64,000 nucleotides of DNA from Fibrobacter sp. UWB2 (GCF_002210425.1 NZ_MWQK01000003.1:248001-312000), one strand, 5' to 3'; shown: positions 27,419 through 38,408, counted from the first letter of the stretch. Translations and numbers: made by a program. Notes: generated by a model from the sequence alone, not told the origin.

Positions 27419-30400
27419 TTAATTATCTGATTCTTCCTCGTCAGAAGAGCCGATTTCGTTATCCAAGAGCTGGATTCCGGAACCAGAATCGAGACTTTCA
27501 GCCTGTACATTCTGCAAACGAGAGCGTTCTTCCATTTCGTCGGCATCGGCATCGATCACTTGGACGTTCCTCAAGTGACGGGCACCAGTACCGCACGGAA
27601 TAAGTCGACCCATAATCACGTTTTCCTTAAGACCCATGAGCGGATCCACGCAGCCTTCGATGGAGGCGCGAGTAAGGATTTTTTGGGTTTCCTGGAAGGA
27701 AGCTGCAGAGATGAAGCTGTCCGTTGCCAAGGAAGCCTTAGTGATACCAAGGAGCATCGGTTGATACTTAGCTTCGGCCTTACCGAGAGCGCGCAGACGT
27801 TCGTTTTCGGTACGGAGACGGATCTTGGAAATTTCTTCGCCTGGCAAGAATTCGGATTCACCCGGATCTGTAATGCGGACCTTGCGCATCATCTGACGAA
27901 CGATACATTCGATGTGCTTATCTGCAATAGCCACACCTTGCAAGCGGTAAACCGCCTGAATTTCGTTCACCAAGTGGCGCTGCACATCCTCGGGTCCGAG
28001 AACGTCGAGGATATCGTGCGGGTCCACACTGCCTTCGCTGATCTTCTGACCAGCACGGACACGGTCACCGTCATTGACCGCCAGATGGATACCACGCGGA
28101 ACCAGCACTTTCACTTCGTTGCCATCCATCTGCTGAATAATAACTTCTTGGTTGTTGCGCACTTCGTTACCGTACTTGACGAGACCGTCAACCGGTGCGA
28201 TGAATGCCTTGTTCTTCGGAACGCGAGCTTCGAAGAGTTCAGCGACGCGCGGAAGACCACCAGTAATATCGCGGGTCTTACCAGCTGCACGCGGAAGCTT
28301 TGCGATAACCTGACCGGAAGTAACGCGGTCACCCTGATGCACGGCGAGGATAGCGCCGTCAGGCAACATAAAGTGGCCAACCTTTTCGCCACGGTCGTCA
28401 TTGATGACGATAACCGGACGCAATTGGTTCTTACCGTGCTGCTTGTCGCTAATGACGATCCACGTTTCGACGTCGGTCATTTCATCGCGTTCAATACGGT
28501 AAGTTCTGTTTTCAATAAGATTGCTAAATGCGATCGTACCGGAAACGTTCGTGATAATCGGGCTGTTATACGGATCCCATTCGAACATGCTTTCGCCCTT
28601 CTTGACGGTAGCATTGTTTTCGACGTGCAAGATTGCACCATACGGAATCTGGTAACGACCCTTGTTAATGCCGGTCGTATCGAAAATAACGAGTTCGCCC
28701 ATACGGGAGACGACAACCTTCTGGCCTTCGTGGTCGACAGTTTCGACCTGTTCGAGTTCGATGTGGCCATCGACTGTAGCCTTCTTGTCGCTTTCAACCG
28801 TCAAACGGGAAGAAGCACCACCGATATGGAACGTACGGAGGGTAAGCTGCGTACCCGGTTCACCGATGGACTGTGCAGCAAGCACGCCAACAGCTTCGCC
28901 GAGGTCAACCGGACGACCGGAAGCAAGCATACGGCCGTAGCACTTGGCGCAGACACCAGTCTTGGAGTCGCAAGTGAGCACGGAGCGCATCTTGATGTGT
29001 TCAAGACCCGTAGCGGAAATCTTCGGGAGGTCACGTTCAGTGACGAGTTCGCCAGCCTTGACGATCACTTCGCCCGTAACCGGGTGCTTGATGTCATCGA
29101 CCGGAGCGCGACCGAGGAGACGTTCTTCAAGAGGAATGACAGTATCGTCACCGTCCTTGAATGCGGAAACTTCGATACCGTTCGTCGTACCGCAGTCCGG
29201 TTCGGTAATCACGAGGTCCTGGCCCACGTCGACGAGACGACGAGTAAGGTAACCAGCGTCAGCCGTCTTAAGAGCGGTATCAGCAAGACCCTTACGAGCA
29301 CCGTGAGACGAAATGAAGTATTCCATCACGTTCAAGCCTTCACGGAAGCAGGACTTAATCGGGTTTTCAATAACTTCCTGACCACCGAGCTGCTTGATCG
29401 GCTTCTGCATCAAACCACGCATACCGGACAGCTGCTTAATCTGTTCGCGGCTACCACGAGCGCCGGAATCAGCCATCATGTAGACCGGGTTGAAACCGTC
29501 ACGGTCGTGAGAGAGCAAATCCCACTGCTTGGCAGCAACGTCGGACGTCGTCTTGGACCACACGTCAATCGTCTGGTTATAACGTTCACCGTCAGTAATG
29601 ACACCGTCTTCGTAAAGGGCGCGAATCTTGGAAACCTGTTCGGCAGCCTTGTCGAGCATTTCCTGCTTTTCCTTCGGGATCACCATTTCGGCGATAGCCA
29701 CAGAGGAACCAGCGCGAGTTGCCCACTTGTAACCGTTGGCCTTGAGGTCGTCGAGGTAGTCGACGGTCACGCGGTTGCCGGTGCGACGATAGAGGTCGTC
29801 GATGGACTTTGCAATCACCTTCTTGCCGAAGGTTTCGTTGGCGTAGCCGAGAGCGTTCGGGACAAATTCGTTGAAGATGATACGGCCGACAGTCGTCTTG
29901 ATGACGTTGTCTTCCTTGAGCGTAAGGAACTTGACCTTTTCGCCAGCCTTGACCTGGACTTCGAGATTGCCATTGTCATCGGCCATTTCGCGGATGCAGG
30001 TGCAGTCCTTTTCGAGAGCGCCCATATAGATCTTGCGACCAGCCGGGAGCTTCAAGTAAACATTGGCGTTCAAATCCACGACGTCGTTTTCGTAAGCGCG
30101 AACGGCTTCGGCCGGGTCGTAGAAGTGCATGCCTTCACCCTTGCGGTTCGGACGCGGCTTGGTCAGGTAGTAGAGCCCTAGCACGATGTCCTGGCCCGGC
30201 ACAGCGATCGGCTGACCGGAAGCCGGGTGAAGAATGTTGTTCGAAGAAAGCATCAACACGCGGCATTCGAGCTGAGTTTCGAAGCTAAGCGGAAGATGGC
30301 AAGCCATCTGGTCACCGTCGAAGTCAGCGTTGAATGCTGTACAGACGAGCGGGTGGAGGCGAATCGCGTTACCTTCGATGAGCTTCGGATAGAAGGCCTG

Positions 30401-31858
30401 GATACCCAAGCGGTGAAGCGTCGGAGCGCGGTTCAACATGACCGGGTGGTCTTCAATAATCTGTTCGAGAATGTCCCAAACTTCAGGACGTTCTGCGTCA
30501 ACGTACTTCTTAGCAGACTTGAGCGTGTAGACAATGCCTTCTTCTTCCAAGCGCTGGATGATGAACGGCTTGTAAAGTTCAAGAGCCATGCGCTTCGGGA
30601 GACCGCACTGGTGCATGCGAAGTTCCGGTCCCACGACAATCACGGAACGGCCGGAATAGTCAACACGCTTACCGAGCAAGTTCATACGGAAGCGGCCCTG
30701 CTTACCCTTGAGGAGTTCAGCGAGGCTCTTGAGCGGACGTGCAGAACCAGCACGAGCGGTGCGGCGGCCGCTATCGAACAACTGGTCGACAGCTTCCTGG
30801 AGCATACGCTTTTCGTTGCAGAGAATCACGTTAGGGGCACGGATGTCAATCAACTTTTTCAAGCGGTTGTTGCGGTTGATGACACGGCGATAGAGTTCGT
30901 TCAAGTCGGAAGTAGCAAAGCGACCACCTTCGAGCGGTACGAGCGGACGAAGATCAGGCGGGATAACCGGAAGGACGTCGAGGATCATCCAGGACGGCTG
31001 GTTAGCGAGCAAGCGAGCTTCGTTCGGATACTTGTGGCGGAATTCTTCGTAGGCATCGGCAAGCACAAAGTCAGAGTGCTTGGATTCGTAGTCTACCTTG
31101 AATTCGGCAACAGCTTCGGCAAGACCCTTGAGCCAGGCCTTGCTTGCGTCGCGGGCCGGATCCGGATTCTTGTAGTAGCTGCGGAAGCTTTCCATCTGGG
31201 ACTTCTTGAAGGCTTCGACGACCTTGAGGCGCTTCACGGCGTCGTCCTGCTTTGTCTTGGACTTGGAAGTAGCCTGCAAGCGGAGTTCTTCGGAGAGCTT
31301 GGTCAAGTCGACGCGGTCGAGCAACTGCTTGATAGCAGATGCGCCCATCTTGGCTTCAAATTCACGGCCTTCGGCAACGAGGTCCTGATACTGAGCTTCA
31401 TCGATCAGGGAGTTCGGTTCGAGGTCGGTCGTACCCGGATCAATCACCACGTACTTTTCGTAGTAGATGATATGGTCGAGGTCCTTAGTATTGAGGTTGA
31501 GGAGTGCACCGATGACGCACGGCTGGTTACGGACGAACCAGGTGTGGGTCAGAGGGATAGCAAGTTCGATGTGGCCCATGCGTTCGCGACGGACCTTGGA
31601 GTGAGTCACTTCAACGCCGCAACGGTCGCAGATGACGCCCTTGTAGCGGATGCGCTTGAACTTACCGCAGTTGCATTCCCAGTTCTTAACCGGTCCAAAG
31701 ATCTTTTCGCAGAAAAGACCATCCTTTTCAGGCTTGAAGGAACGGTAGTTAATCGTTTCCGGCTTTGTCACTTCGCCATAGGACCAGTAACGGATCAGGT
31801 CCGGGGAGGCGAGATGAATAGAAATGTCGCCAAACTGTTCAGTCATTTCTTCAGCCAT
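27419..31858 (-). CDS. rpoC: DNA-directed RNA polymerase subunit beta'
   Basis: 1479 residues. The catalytic magnesium loop NADFDGDQMA is intact, with D512, D514 and D516. The N-terminal zinc ribbon (CNCGKFKRIRYKGVICDRCG) and the second zinc site (CDSKTGVCAKCYG) are complete. The acidic C-terminus is typical of many phyla. It begins 2 nt after the rpoB stop codon and is followed by rpsL 67 nt later. The plus strand opposite carries long antisense open frames that are codon-bias shadows. Confidence 0.99.
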   Translation of the reverse strand: MAEEMTEQFGDISIHLASPDLIRYWSYGEVTKPETINYRSFKPEKDGLFCEKIFGPVKNWECNCGKFKRIRYKGVICDRCGVEVTHSKVRRERMGHIELAIPLTHTWFVRNQPCVIGALLNLNTKDLDHIIYYEKYVVIDPGTTDLEPNSLIDEAQYQDLVAEGREFEAKMGASAIKQLLDRVDLTKLSEELRLQATSKSKTKQDDAVKRLKVVEAFKKSQMESFRSYYKNPDPARDASKAWLKGLAEAVAEFKVDYESKHSDFVLADAYEEFRHKYPNEARLLANQPSWMILDVLPVIPPDLRPLVPLEGGRFATSDLNELYRRVINRNNRLKKLIDIRAPNVILCNEKRMLQEAVDQLFDSGRRTARAGSARPLKSLAELLKGKQGRFRMNLLGKRVDYSGRSVIVVGPELRMHQCGLPKRMALELYKPFIIQRLEEEGIVYTLKSAKKYVDAERPEVWDILEQIIEDHPVMLNRAPTLHRLGIQAFYPKLIEGNAIRLHPLVCTAFNADFDGDQMACHLPLSFETQLECRVLMLSSNNILHPASGQPIAVPGQDIVLGLYYLTKPRPNRKGEGMHFYDPAEAVRAYENDVVDLNANVYLKLPAGRKIYMGALEKDCTCIREMADDNGNLEVQVKAGEKVKFLTLKEDNVIKTTVGRIIFNEFVPNALGYANETFGKKVIAKSIDDLYRRTGNRVTVDYLDDLKANGYKWATRAGSSVAIAEMVIPKEKQEMLDKAAEQVSKIRALYEDGVITDGERYNQTIDVWSKTTSDVAAKQWDLLSHDRDGFNPVYMMADSGARGSREQIKQLSGMRGLMQKPIKQLGGQEVIENPIKSCFREGLNVMEYFISSHGARKGLADTALKTADAGYLTRRLVDVGQDLVITEPDCGTTNGIEVSAFKDGDDTVIPLEERLLGRAPVDDIKHPVTGEVIVKAGELVTERDLPKISATGLEHIKMRSVLTCDSKTGVCAKCYGRMLASGRPVDLGEAVGVLAAQSIGEPGTQLTLRTFHIGGASSRLTVESDKKATVDGHIELEQVETVDHEGQKVVVSRMGELVIFDTTGINKGRYQIPYGAILHVENNATVKKGESMFEWDPYNSPIITNVSGTIAFSNLIENRTYRIERDEMTDVETWIVISDKQHGKNQLRPVIVINDDRGEKVGHFMLPDGAILAVHQGDRVTSGQVIAKLPRAAGKTRDITGGLPRVAELFEARVPKNKAFIAPVDGLVKYGNEVRNNQEVIIQQMDGNEVKVLVPRGIHLAVNDGDRVRAGQKISEGSVDPHDILDVLGPEDVQRHLVNEIQAVYRLQGVAIADKHIECIVRQMMRKVRITDPGESEFLPGEEISKIRLRTENERLRALGKAEAKYQPMLLGITKASLATDSFISAASFQETQKILTRASIEGCVDPLMGLKENVIMGRLIPCGTGARHLRNVQVIDADADEMEERSRLQNVQAESLDSGSGIQLLDNEIGSSDEEESDN

Positions 31859-31860
31859 AA

Positions 31861-34800
31861 TTACTTGTCTCCAGTGGTCTCGATATCAAGACCCAAAGAA
31901 TGAACTTCGCGAATCATAACATTGAAGGATTCAGGGATACCCGGCTTCGGAGTATTCTGACCCTTGACAATGGCGTCATAGACCTTGGAACGGCCCTGCA
32001 CATCGTCAGACTTGACGGTGAGGAGTTCCTGCAACGTATAAGCGGCGCCGTAAGCTTCCATAGCCCACACTTCCATTTCACCGAAGCGCTGACCACCGAA
32101 CTGGCTCTTACCGCCAAGCGGCTGCTGCGTCACGAGAGCGTAGCTACCGATAGAACGTGCGTGAATCTTGTCGTCGACCAAGTGACCGAGCTTGAGGTAG
32201 TACATGTAACCGATGGTCACCGGGTTCAGGAGGGCTTCACCGGTCTTGCCGTCGTAAAGCTTGGCCTTACCGATAATCTTGTTGTTATCCGGATCCATTT
32301 CGTAGTTCACGATCGGGTTCTTCTGGTAAGCCTTTTCGAGTTCCTTGCAGATATCTTCGAACTTGGCACCGTCGAACACAGGAGTCGTCACCTTGAAGCC
32401 GAGAGTCTTTGCAGCCCAGCCCAAGTGAACTTCAAGCACCTGACCGATGTTCATACGAGAAGGCACGCCCAGCGGGTTCAGAAGAATCTGGAGCGGACGA
32501 CCGTCTTCAGTGAACGGCATGTCTTCGACCGGAACGATTCTCGAGACGACACCCTTGTTACCGTGGCGACCTGCCATCTTGTCACCGATAGAGAGGCAAC
32601 GCTTCTTTGCGATGTACACCTTGACGCTCTTGAGAACGCCCGGCTTGAGTTCGTCACCCTTCGTGACCTTGTCGATTTCCTTTTCCATCGTGCGGGTAAG
32701 GGTATCGAGGTTGTCGCGAGCGACGAGAACGAGAGAGAGCACCTTGTCCTGGAGGTCATCGTCATCCACAACGAATGTGGAGAGCGGAGAGACCTTCGTC
32801 ACGTCGATGAATCTGAGGTTCTGTTCGTTATAAGTCTGACCTTCGCGGATCAAAAGTTCGTGAGTTTCGTTGTCCATCACCTTGCCAGCAGACTTGCCTG
32901 CGAGGAGGTCGAACAAGTGTTCACGGCATGCATCCTTGATGCGGTCGATTTGGCTCTGGAAATTCTGACGAATTTCTTCGATCGTTTCCTGATCCTTTTC
33001 CTTGCTCTTCTTGTCGGCCTTGTCCTTCTTGCTGAAGATACGGGTTTCGAGCACGACGCCCTTCATTCCCGGAGGAGCCTTGAGGGAAGAGTCACGCACA
33101 TCGCCGGCCTTTTCGCCGAAGATGGCACGGAGCAAACGTTCTTCCGGAGTGAGTTCGGTTTCGCCCTTCGGGGTAACCTTACCGACGAGGATATCGTCCG
33201 GACCGACTTCAGCACCGACGCGGATCACGCCGTTTTCGTCGAGGTTACGGAGAGCGTCTTCACCGACGTTCGGAATTTCACGAGTCAATTCTTCCGGACC
33301 GCGCTTGGTGTCGCGGACTTCCATTTCGTATTCTTCGATATGGATAGAAGTGAACGTGTCCTTGATGGCAAGTTCTTCGGAGATAATGACAGCGTCTTCG
33401 TAGTTATAACCATTCCACGGGAGGAAGCCGATGAGGATGTTCTTACCGAGAGCGAGTTCGCCGTGGTCAGTAGAAACACCGTCAGCCAACACGTCACCGA
33501 CCTTCACAAAGTCACCAACGTTCACAATCGGCTTCTGGTTGATGCAGGAATCCTGGTTAGAACGTTCAAACTTGCGGAGTTTGTATTCGTCAATCGGATC
33601 CTTGCCGAGGAATTCATAGTTTTCGCCAAGGCCAGTGAGCGGTTCAAATACGCCGTTCACCATCTTGCCGCGCTGCACAGTGATGTTGCGAGCGTCAACG
33701 AACGTGACCTTACCATCGTGCTTTGCACGGACAACCGTACCCGAGTCAAGAGCGGCACGGCGTTCGAGGCCAGTACCCACGACCGGAGCTTCGGCGCGGA
33801 GCAGAGGCACAGCCTGGCGCTGCATGTTAGAACCCATCAATGCACGGTTAGCGTCATCGTGTTCGAGGAACGGGATAAGACCAGCAGCCACAGACACAAT
33901 CTGCATCGGGGCCACGTCCATGAGGTCGATACGTTCAGTTTCGGTGTCGCCGATGGCGATGGAATCCTGCTTCATCAAGTGCGGGTATTCGCTCTTGTCG
34001 CGGACGATGACGTAGCCGTCCATGTCGCCCTTGAAGCGGTTGTTTTCGTCAAGTTCGGTAGAAGCCGGAGCGACCTTGAAGGAGTCTTCTTCGTCTGCAG
34101 TGAGGTAGCTGATGTAGTCGGAAACGATCTGTTCCACGACGTCGCCCACCTGCACGTAGTCCGGAGTGCCGTCGAAATCGTCGAGGGCAAAGCCGTTCTT
34201 GCTGTAAGAAACGTTACCGTCGGCATCCTTGAGCTGGAACACCTTGTTCACGAAGCCTTCGAACAATTCGCGCTGGCGGTTGTCGAGGTTCAAGCGGACA
34301 GTGTCGATTTCCTTCTGGGTGAGTTCAAGTTCCACGAAGAGGTGCGGGTCATGAACGAAACCCTTGAAGATGCCGAAATGCCACTTTTCTTCCGGGAAGT
34401 AGCACTTGTTGCCCTGAGCGTCCTTGAATTCAACGAGACCCACAATACGGTACGGGGTTTCGATGAAGCCGAAGTGGTTCACCACGGCGTAAGATGCGAG
34501 GGAGTTGATAAGACCGATGTTCGGACCTTCCGGAGTTTCGATCGGGCAGAGACGGCCATAGTGCGTGTAGTGAACGTCACGGACTTCGAAGCCTGCACGT
34601 TCACGGGTAAGACCACCAGGACCAAGAGCGGAGAGACGACGCTTGTGAGTAAGTTCAGAAAGCGGGTTCATCTGGTCCATGAACTGGGACAACTGGCTCT
34701 GGCCAAAGAATGCCTGGACGACAGTAGAGACCATGCGAGTATTCACGAGTTCGCGCGGAGTCGTCTGTTCTTCTTCGGAATGGAGAGAAAGGTTTTCGCG

Positions 34801-36150
34801 GATGACGCGAGACATACGGGAGAGGCCGACGGAAATCTGACCGGCAAGGAGTTCGCCCACGGAACGTGTACGACGGTTGCCCAAGTGGTCGATATCGTCA
34901 AGAGTGTAGCCTTCATCGCCGTTGAAGAGGCCGACCATGTATTCGATGATAGCGAGGAAGTCAGTCTTGCTCATCGTCATCTGGGTCACAGACGGCATCT
35001 TGAATTCGTTCACGCGGTCGAAGCGTTCAGCAACTTCCTTAACCTTGGCAAGAATAGCAGCGGTGTAAACCTTTGCGTTCAAGCGGTAACGACCGACTTC
35101 GCCAAGATCGTACTTGTGCGGGTCGTTGAGGAAGAGTTCGTCAAAGTAGCGTTCGGCGGTCTGGAGGTTCGGAGCTTCTTCCTGCTGCTGGTGGGTCACG
35201 GAGTAGACAGCCTTGAGGGCGTCTTCGCGGGACTTCGTCTTGTCGGCAGCGAGCGTGTAGTGGATGAGGAGGTTGTCTTCTTCCTTGGAAAGCACGGTGA
35301 TCTTTTCGACACTGCTTTCGCGGAGGCGTTCGAGCTTCTTGTCGTCGATGACAGTGTTAGCTTCGAGGATGATTTCACCCGTTTCTTCGTCAACGACATC
35401 ATTGAAGATGATGCGGTTGATGAGGGTGCAGACACCTTCCTTGTCAAAGTCATTGAATGCGGCATCGTCGAGAACGATTTCGTCGGTCTTCTTGTAGAAG
35501 AGGTTCAGGATGTCCTGAGTCGTTTCGAAGCCGATGCAGCGAAGCATGGCGGTAGCGGCGATCTTCTTCTTGCGGTCGATGATGAGGTAAAGGATGTCGC
35601 CTTCGGTGTTGAATTCAACCCATGCGCCGCGATGCGGAATAATACGGCTCTTGTAGTCGGAGCGGCCGTTGGGTTGCATTTCTTCGTCAAAGCTCACACC
35701 AGGAGAACGGTGCAACTGCGAAACGACGACGCGTTCGGCGCCGTTAATGATAAACGTTCCGTTCTCGGTCATGATAGGAAGTTCGCAAACCAAGACATCG
35801 TTCTTGATTTCTTCCTTGAGCTTGCTTTCTTCTCCGTCCTTTTCAAACACCTGGAGGGAGAGAGTTGCAAAAAGTTCCATGGAATACGTGAGACCGCGCT
35901 CACGGCATTCGGGGATGCTGTATTTCGGGATGCCGAAATAATATCCTTCATACTTCAAGGAATACAGATCCTTGTCATCGGTGATCGGGAAGATATCGCG
36001 GAACACGCGTTCAAGCCCGACGTTCATCCTTTTTTCTTGCGGAATGTCCTTTTGAAGGAATTGCTCGTACGAAGCCTTCTGGACTTCGATCAGGTACGGG
36101 AGTTCCAGGTGGAACTTGTTGGAGGAATAAGACTTTCGCTCCGTCGTCAT
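31861..36150 (-). CDS. rpoB: DNA-directed RNA polymerase subunit beta
   Basis: 1429 residues, full length. The rifampicin region reads GQSQLSQFMDQMNPLSELTHKRRLSALGPGGL, with the D, H and S positions of resistance mutations wild type. GDKMAGRHGNKGVVSRI near the C-terminus is the conserved active-site segment. GAGGT lies 8 nt before ATG. It is separated from rplL by a ~105-nt spacer with an attenuator-like hairpin. Confidence 0.99.
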   Translation of the reverse strand: MTTERKSYSSNKFHLELPYLIEVQKASYEQFLQKDIPQEKRMNVGLERVFRDIFPITDDKDLYSLKYEGYYFGIPKYSIPECRERGLTYSMELFATLSLQVFEKDGEESKLKEEIKNDVLVCELPIMTENGTFIINGAERVVVSQLHRSPGVSFDEEMQPNGRSDYKSRIIPHRGAWVEFNTEGDILYLIIDRKKKIAATAMLRCIGFETTQDILNLFYKKTDEIVLDDAAFNDFDKEGVCTLINRIIFNDVVDEETGEIILEANTVIDDKKLERLRESSVEKITVLSKEEDNLLIHYTLAADKTKSREDALKAVYSVTHQQQEEAPNLQTAERYFDELFLNDPHKYDLGEVGRYRLNAKVYTAAILAKVKEVAERFDRVNEFKMPSVTQMTMSKTDFLAIIEYMVGLFNGDEGYTLDDIDHLGNRRTRSVGELLAGQISVGLSRMSRVIRENLSLHSEEEQTTPRELVNTRMVSTVVQAFFGQSQLSQFMDQMNPLSELTHKRRLSALGPGGLTRERAGFEVRDVHYTHYGRLCPIETPEGPNIGLINSLASYAVVNHFGFIETPYRIVGLVEFKDAQGNKCYFPEEKWHFGIFKGFVHDPHLFVELELTQKEIDTVRLNLDNRQRELFEGFVNKVFQLKDADGNVSYSKNGFALDDFDGTPDYVQVGDVVEQIVSDYISYLTADEEDSFKVAPASTELDENNRFKGDMDGYVIVRDKSEYPHLMKQDSIAIGDTETERIDLMDVAPMQIVSVAAGLIPFLEHDDANRALMGSNMQRQAVPLLRAEAPVVGTGLERRAALDSGTVVRAKHDGKVTFVDARNITVQRGKMVNGVFEPLTGLGENYEFLGKDPIDEYKLRKFERSNQDSCINQKPIVNVGDFVKVGDVLADGVSTDHGELALGKNILIGFLPWNGYNYEDAVIISEELAIKDTFTSIHIEEYEMEVRDTKRGPEELTREIPNVGEDALRNLDENGVIRVGAEVGPDDILVGKVTPKGETELTPEERLLRAIFGEKAGDVRDSSLKAPPGMKGVVLETRIFSKKDKADKKSKEKDQETIEEIRQNFQSQIDRIKDACREHLFDLLAGKSAGKVMDNETHELLIREGQTYNEQNLRFIDVTKVSPLSTFVVDDDDLQDKVLSLVLVARDNLDTLTRTMEKEIDKVTKGDELKPGVLKSVKVYIAKKRCLSIGDKMAGRHGNKGVVSRIVPVEDMPFTEDGRPLQILLNPLGVPSRMNIGQVLEVHLGWAAKTLGFKVTTPVFDGAKFEDICKELEKAYQKNPIVNYEMDPDNNKIIGKAKLYDGKTGEALLNPVTIGYMYYLKLGHLVDDKIHARSIGSYALVTQQPLGGKSQFGGQRFGEMEVWAMEAYGAAYTLQELLTVKSDDVQGRSKVYDAIVKGQNTPKPGIPESFNVMIREVHSLGLDIETTGDK

Positions 36151-36188
36151 TAGAAATACCTCATCCGGTGAAGAGCCTAATAATAGTC

Positions 36189-36222
36189 AAAAAACACCAA
36201 AAGCCCGCACTGTTGTGCAGGC
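36189..36222 (-). terminator. Attenuator-like hairpin between rplL and rpoB
   Basis: On the minus strand GCCTGCAC and GTGCGGGC pair over 8 bp, including one T-G, around a 4-nt loop, followed by TTTTGGTGTTTTTT. In E. coli partial termination at this point makes ribosomal proteins more abundant than RNA polymerase; the same role is likely here. Confidence 0.7.
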
Positions 36223-36255
36223 AATTGGTAAGGAAGAATTAATGCAGCAAAAGCA

Positions 36256-36630
36256 TTACTTAAGGGTAACCTTTGCTCCGAGTTCTTCGAGTTTCTTCTT
36301 GAGAGCTTCGGCGTCAGCCTTCGGTGCAGCTTCCTTGATGACGCTGTTGGCAGTTTCGACGACCTTCTTGGCTTCAGCGAGGCCGAGACCCGTGATAGCG
36401 CGAACTTCCTTGAGGATAGCCATCTTCTTGGCCGGATCGATTTCGGCGAGGATGACGTCGAATTCGGTCTTTTCTTCAGCAGGAGCTGCAGCAGCTGCAG
36501 CCATAACTACAGCGCCACCGGCAGCGGCTTCGATGCCGTGGGTTTCTTTAAGGTAGTCAGCCAAAGCCTTGGCTTCGAGAAGGGTAAGACCAACGATTTG
36601 ATCGCCCAATGCCTTGATATCAGTTGCCAT
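36256..36630 (-). CDS. rplL: 50S ribosomal protein L7/L12
   Basis: 124 residues. It has an N-terminal dimerisation domain, an Ala-rich hinge ([13 protein letters not shown]), and the C-terminal factor-binding domain ([12 protein letters not shown]...KIAVIK-type, [10 protein letters not shown]). L12 dimers on L10 form the ribosomal stalk that recruits GTPase factors such as EF-Tu. It follows rplJ by 51 nt in the operon. Confidence 0.97.
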   Translation of the reverse strand: MATDIKALGDQIVGLTLLEAKALADYLKETHGIEAAAGGAVVMAAAAAAPAEEKTEFDVILAEIDPAKKMAILKEVRAITGLGLAEAKKVVETANSVIKEAAPKADAEALKKKLEELGAKVTLK

Positions 36631-36681
36631 GATGTGTTTCTCCGATTATTCCGTTTAAAATTTTTGGTTTGTGGTTTGTTG

Positions 36682-37215
36682 TTAAGCTTCCGCTGCAGCA
36701 GGGGCTGCTTCGGAACCCGATTCTTTTTCCAGTTTTTCCTGGAGGGTCTTGAGCTGACCGGCGATCGTGGAGCCAGGTCCGAGAGCGATAGAGACGATCA
36801 TTGCGATCATGCCCTTACGATCCGGAATCTTGGAGAGGTTCACGACTTCGGAGCCCGGCATTGCCTTGCCATCAAGGTAAATGCTCTTGGCAACCAAGAA
36901 ATCAGGGTTTGCTTTGTGGAATGCTTCAATTTCGCGAGCCGGCAGGAGCGGGTCTTCTTCGAAACCGACCATCACAGACGTTGCGCCAGTGAGGGAGTCG
37001 TTGAGACCTTCAACCTTGAGTGCTTCGAGAACGCGCTTGAGAAGAGTGTTCTTCACAGCGTGGTACTTGACACCCTTAGCAGCGAGGGCCTTGCGGAGGG
37101 CATTGTCCTTATCGACAGTGATGCCCTGGAAATTGAGCAGATAGACGGCGGTAGCGCCCTTGAAGGACTCGACGAGCGCGTCCACGGTCTGTTGTTTTTT
37201 AACTACAGCTTTCAT
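36682..37215 (-). CDS. rplJ: 50S ribosomal protein L10
   Basis: 177 residues. It begins MKAVVKKQQTVDALVESFKG and has the L10 core. It anchors the L7/L12 stalk on 23S rRNA. It starts 8 nt after rplA, so there is no room for the classical long L10 leader; autoregulation, if present, must use another site. Confidence 0.97.
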   Translation of the reverse strand: MKAVVKKQQTVDALVESFKGATAVYLLNFQGITVDKDNALRKALAAKGVKYHAVKNTLLKRVLEALKVEGLNDSLTGATSVMVGFEEDPLLPAREIEAFHKANPDFLVAKSIYLDGKAMPGSEVVNLSKIPDRKGMIAMIVSIALGPGSTIAGQLKTLQEKLEKESGSEAAPAAAEA

Positions 37216-37223
37216 GGTTTCTC

Positions 37224-37910
37224 CTAGCGCGTCAGTGCCATATCAAGTTTGATGCCCGGGGCCATCGTAGCCGTCAATGTGAGGCTCTTGATGTAAGTGC
37301 CCTTAGAAGATTGAGGCTTGTTCTTCACAACAGAGTCGATAACAGACTTCGCGTTTTCAACGAGCTGATCGGCAGTGAAGGAAAGCTTGCCAACCGGAGC
37401 GTGGACGTTAGCGCCCTTGTCAACGCGGTAGGAAATCTTACCGGCCTTGAGTTCCTTGACGGTCTGAGCGACGTTAACAGTCACCGTACCAGCCTTGGGG
37501 CTCGGCATCATACCACGAGGACCGAGGACACGTGCGACCTTACTAATCACCGGCATCATGTCGGGAGTAGCAACGACGGCGTCGAAGTCCAGCCAGCCTT
37601 CCTGAATCTTCTGAACCAAGTCGGCACCACCAGCGTAGTCAGCACCTGCGGCTTTGGCAACTTCAAGGTTGTTGTCCTTGCAGAACACCAAGACGCGGAC
37701 CTGACGACCGGTACCATGCGGAAGCACGACAGTGCCACGAACCACTTGGTCGGAATGTTTTGGGTCCACACCGAGATTGAAGTGTACTTCGACCGTCTGG
37801 TCGAACTTCAATTCGGACTTTTTGAGTATTTCGATTGCTTCCTTCAAATCGTACGCCTTGGTGCGATCGAAAGATTCAGCAATCTTTTTGTATTTTTTTC
37901 CTCTGAACAT
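37224..37910 (-). CDS. rplA: 50S ribosomal protein L1
   Basis: 228 residues with the L1 signature near [30 protein letters not shown]. It binds 23S rRNA at the L1 stalk next to the E site and often represses its own operon. It follows rplK by 40 nt. Confidence 0.98.
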   Translation of the reverse strand: MFRGKKYKKIAESFDRTKAYDLKEAIEILKKSELKFDQTVEVHFNLGVDPKHSDQVVRGTVVLPHGTGRQVRVLVFCKDNNLEVAKAAGADYAGGADLVQKIQEGWLDFDAVVATPDMMPVISKVARVLGPRGMMPSPKAGTVTVNVAQTVKELKAGKISYRVDKGANVHAPVGKLSFTADQLVENAKSVIDSVVKNKPQSSKGTYIKSLTLTATMAPGIKLDMALTR

Positions 37911-37950
37911 GAAATTTTCCTGTCAGATACGTAACGGTGAATTACCTGCC

Positions 37951-38376
37951 TCAGTCAACCACTTCAATACCCATGGAACGAGCAGTGCCCGCAACCATGC
38001 GCTTGGCGGCTTCGAGGTCGATTGTGTTTAGATCCGGCATCTTCTTTTGGGCGATTTCCGTGATCTGGGCTTGAGTGATCTTGCCAACTTTCTTACGGTT
38101 GGGTTCACCAGAGCCGCTCTGCACGCCAGTAGCCTTCTTGATGAGGGCCGGAACCGGCGAGACCTTCGTGATGAAGGTGAAGCTCTTGTCAGCGTAGACC
38201 GTGATGACGACCGGCACAATCATGCCCTTGTCATTCTGAGTCTTAGCGTTAAACTGTTTGCAGAACTCCATGATGTTCACGCCCTTCTGACCAAGGGCAG
38301 GACCTACCGGCGGAGCTGGGTTAGCTGCGCCACCGGGAATCTGGAGCTTAATATAACCTGTGATTTTCTTTGCCAC
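37951..38376 (-). CDS. rplK: 50S ribosomal protein L11
   Basis: 141 residues, standard length. The N-terminal proline-rich segment ([26 protein letters not shown]) binds thiostrepton-type drugs, and the C-terminus ([16 protein letters not shown]) binds 23S rRNA. It follows nusG by 32 nt. Confidence 0.98.
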   Translation of the reverse strand: MAKKITGYIKLQIPGGAANPAPPVGPALGQKGVNIMEFCKQFNAKTQNDKGMIVPVVITVYADKSFTFITKVSPVPALIKKATGVQSGSGEPNRKKVGKITQAQITEIAQKKMPDLNTIDLEAAKRMVAGTARSMGIEVVD

Positions 38377-38408
38377 TGTATTATCTCCGTTTCAAAGACC
38401 GTAATCAA

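Noticed and set aside
27560-36153. Very long open frames on the plus strand opposite rpoC and rpoB (873, 558 and 1417 codons)
   Set aside because: They are mirror frames of highly codon-biased genes, show no domain or ribosome site, and rpoB/rpoC are certain on the minus strand.
37216-37223. L10 leader regulating rplJ-rplL
   Set aside because: Only 8 nt separate rplA and rplJ, too short for the known leader fold.
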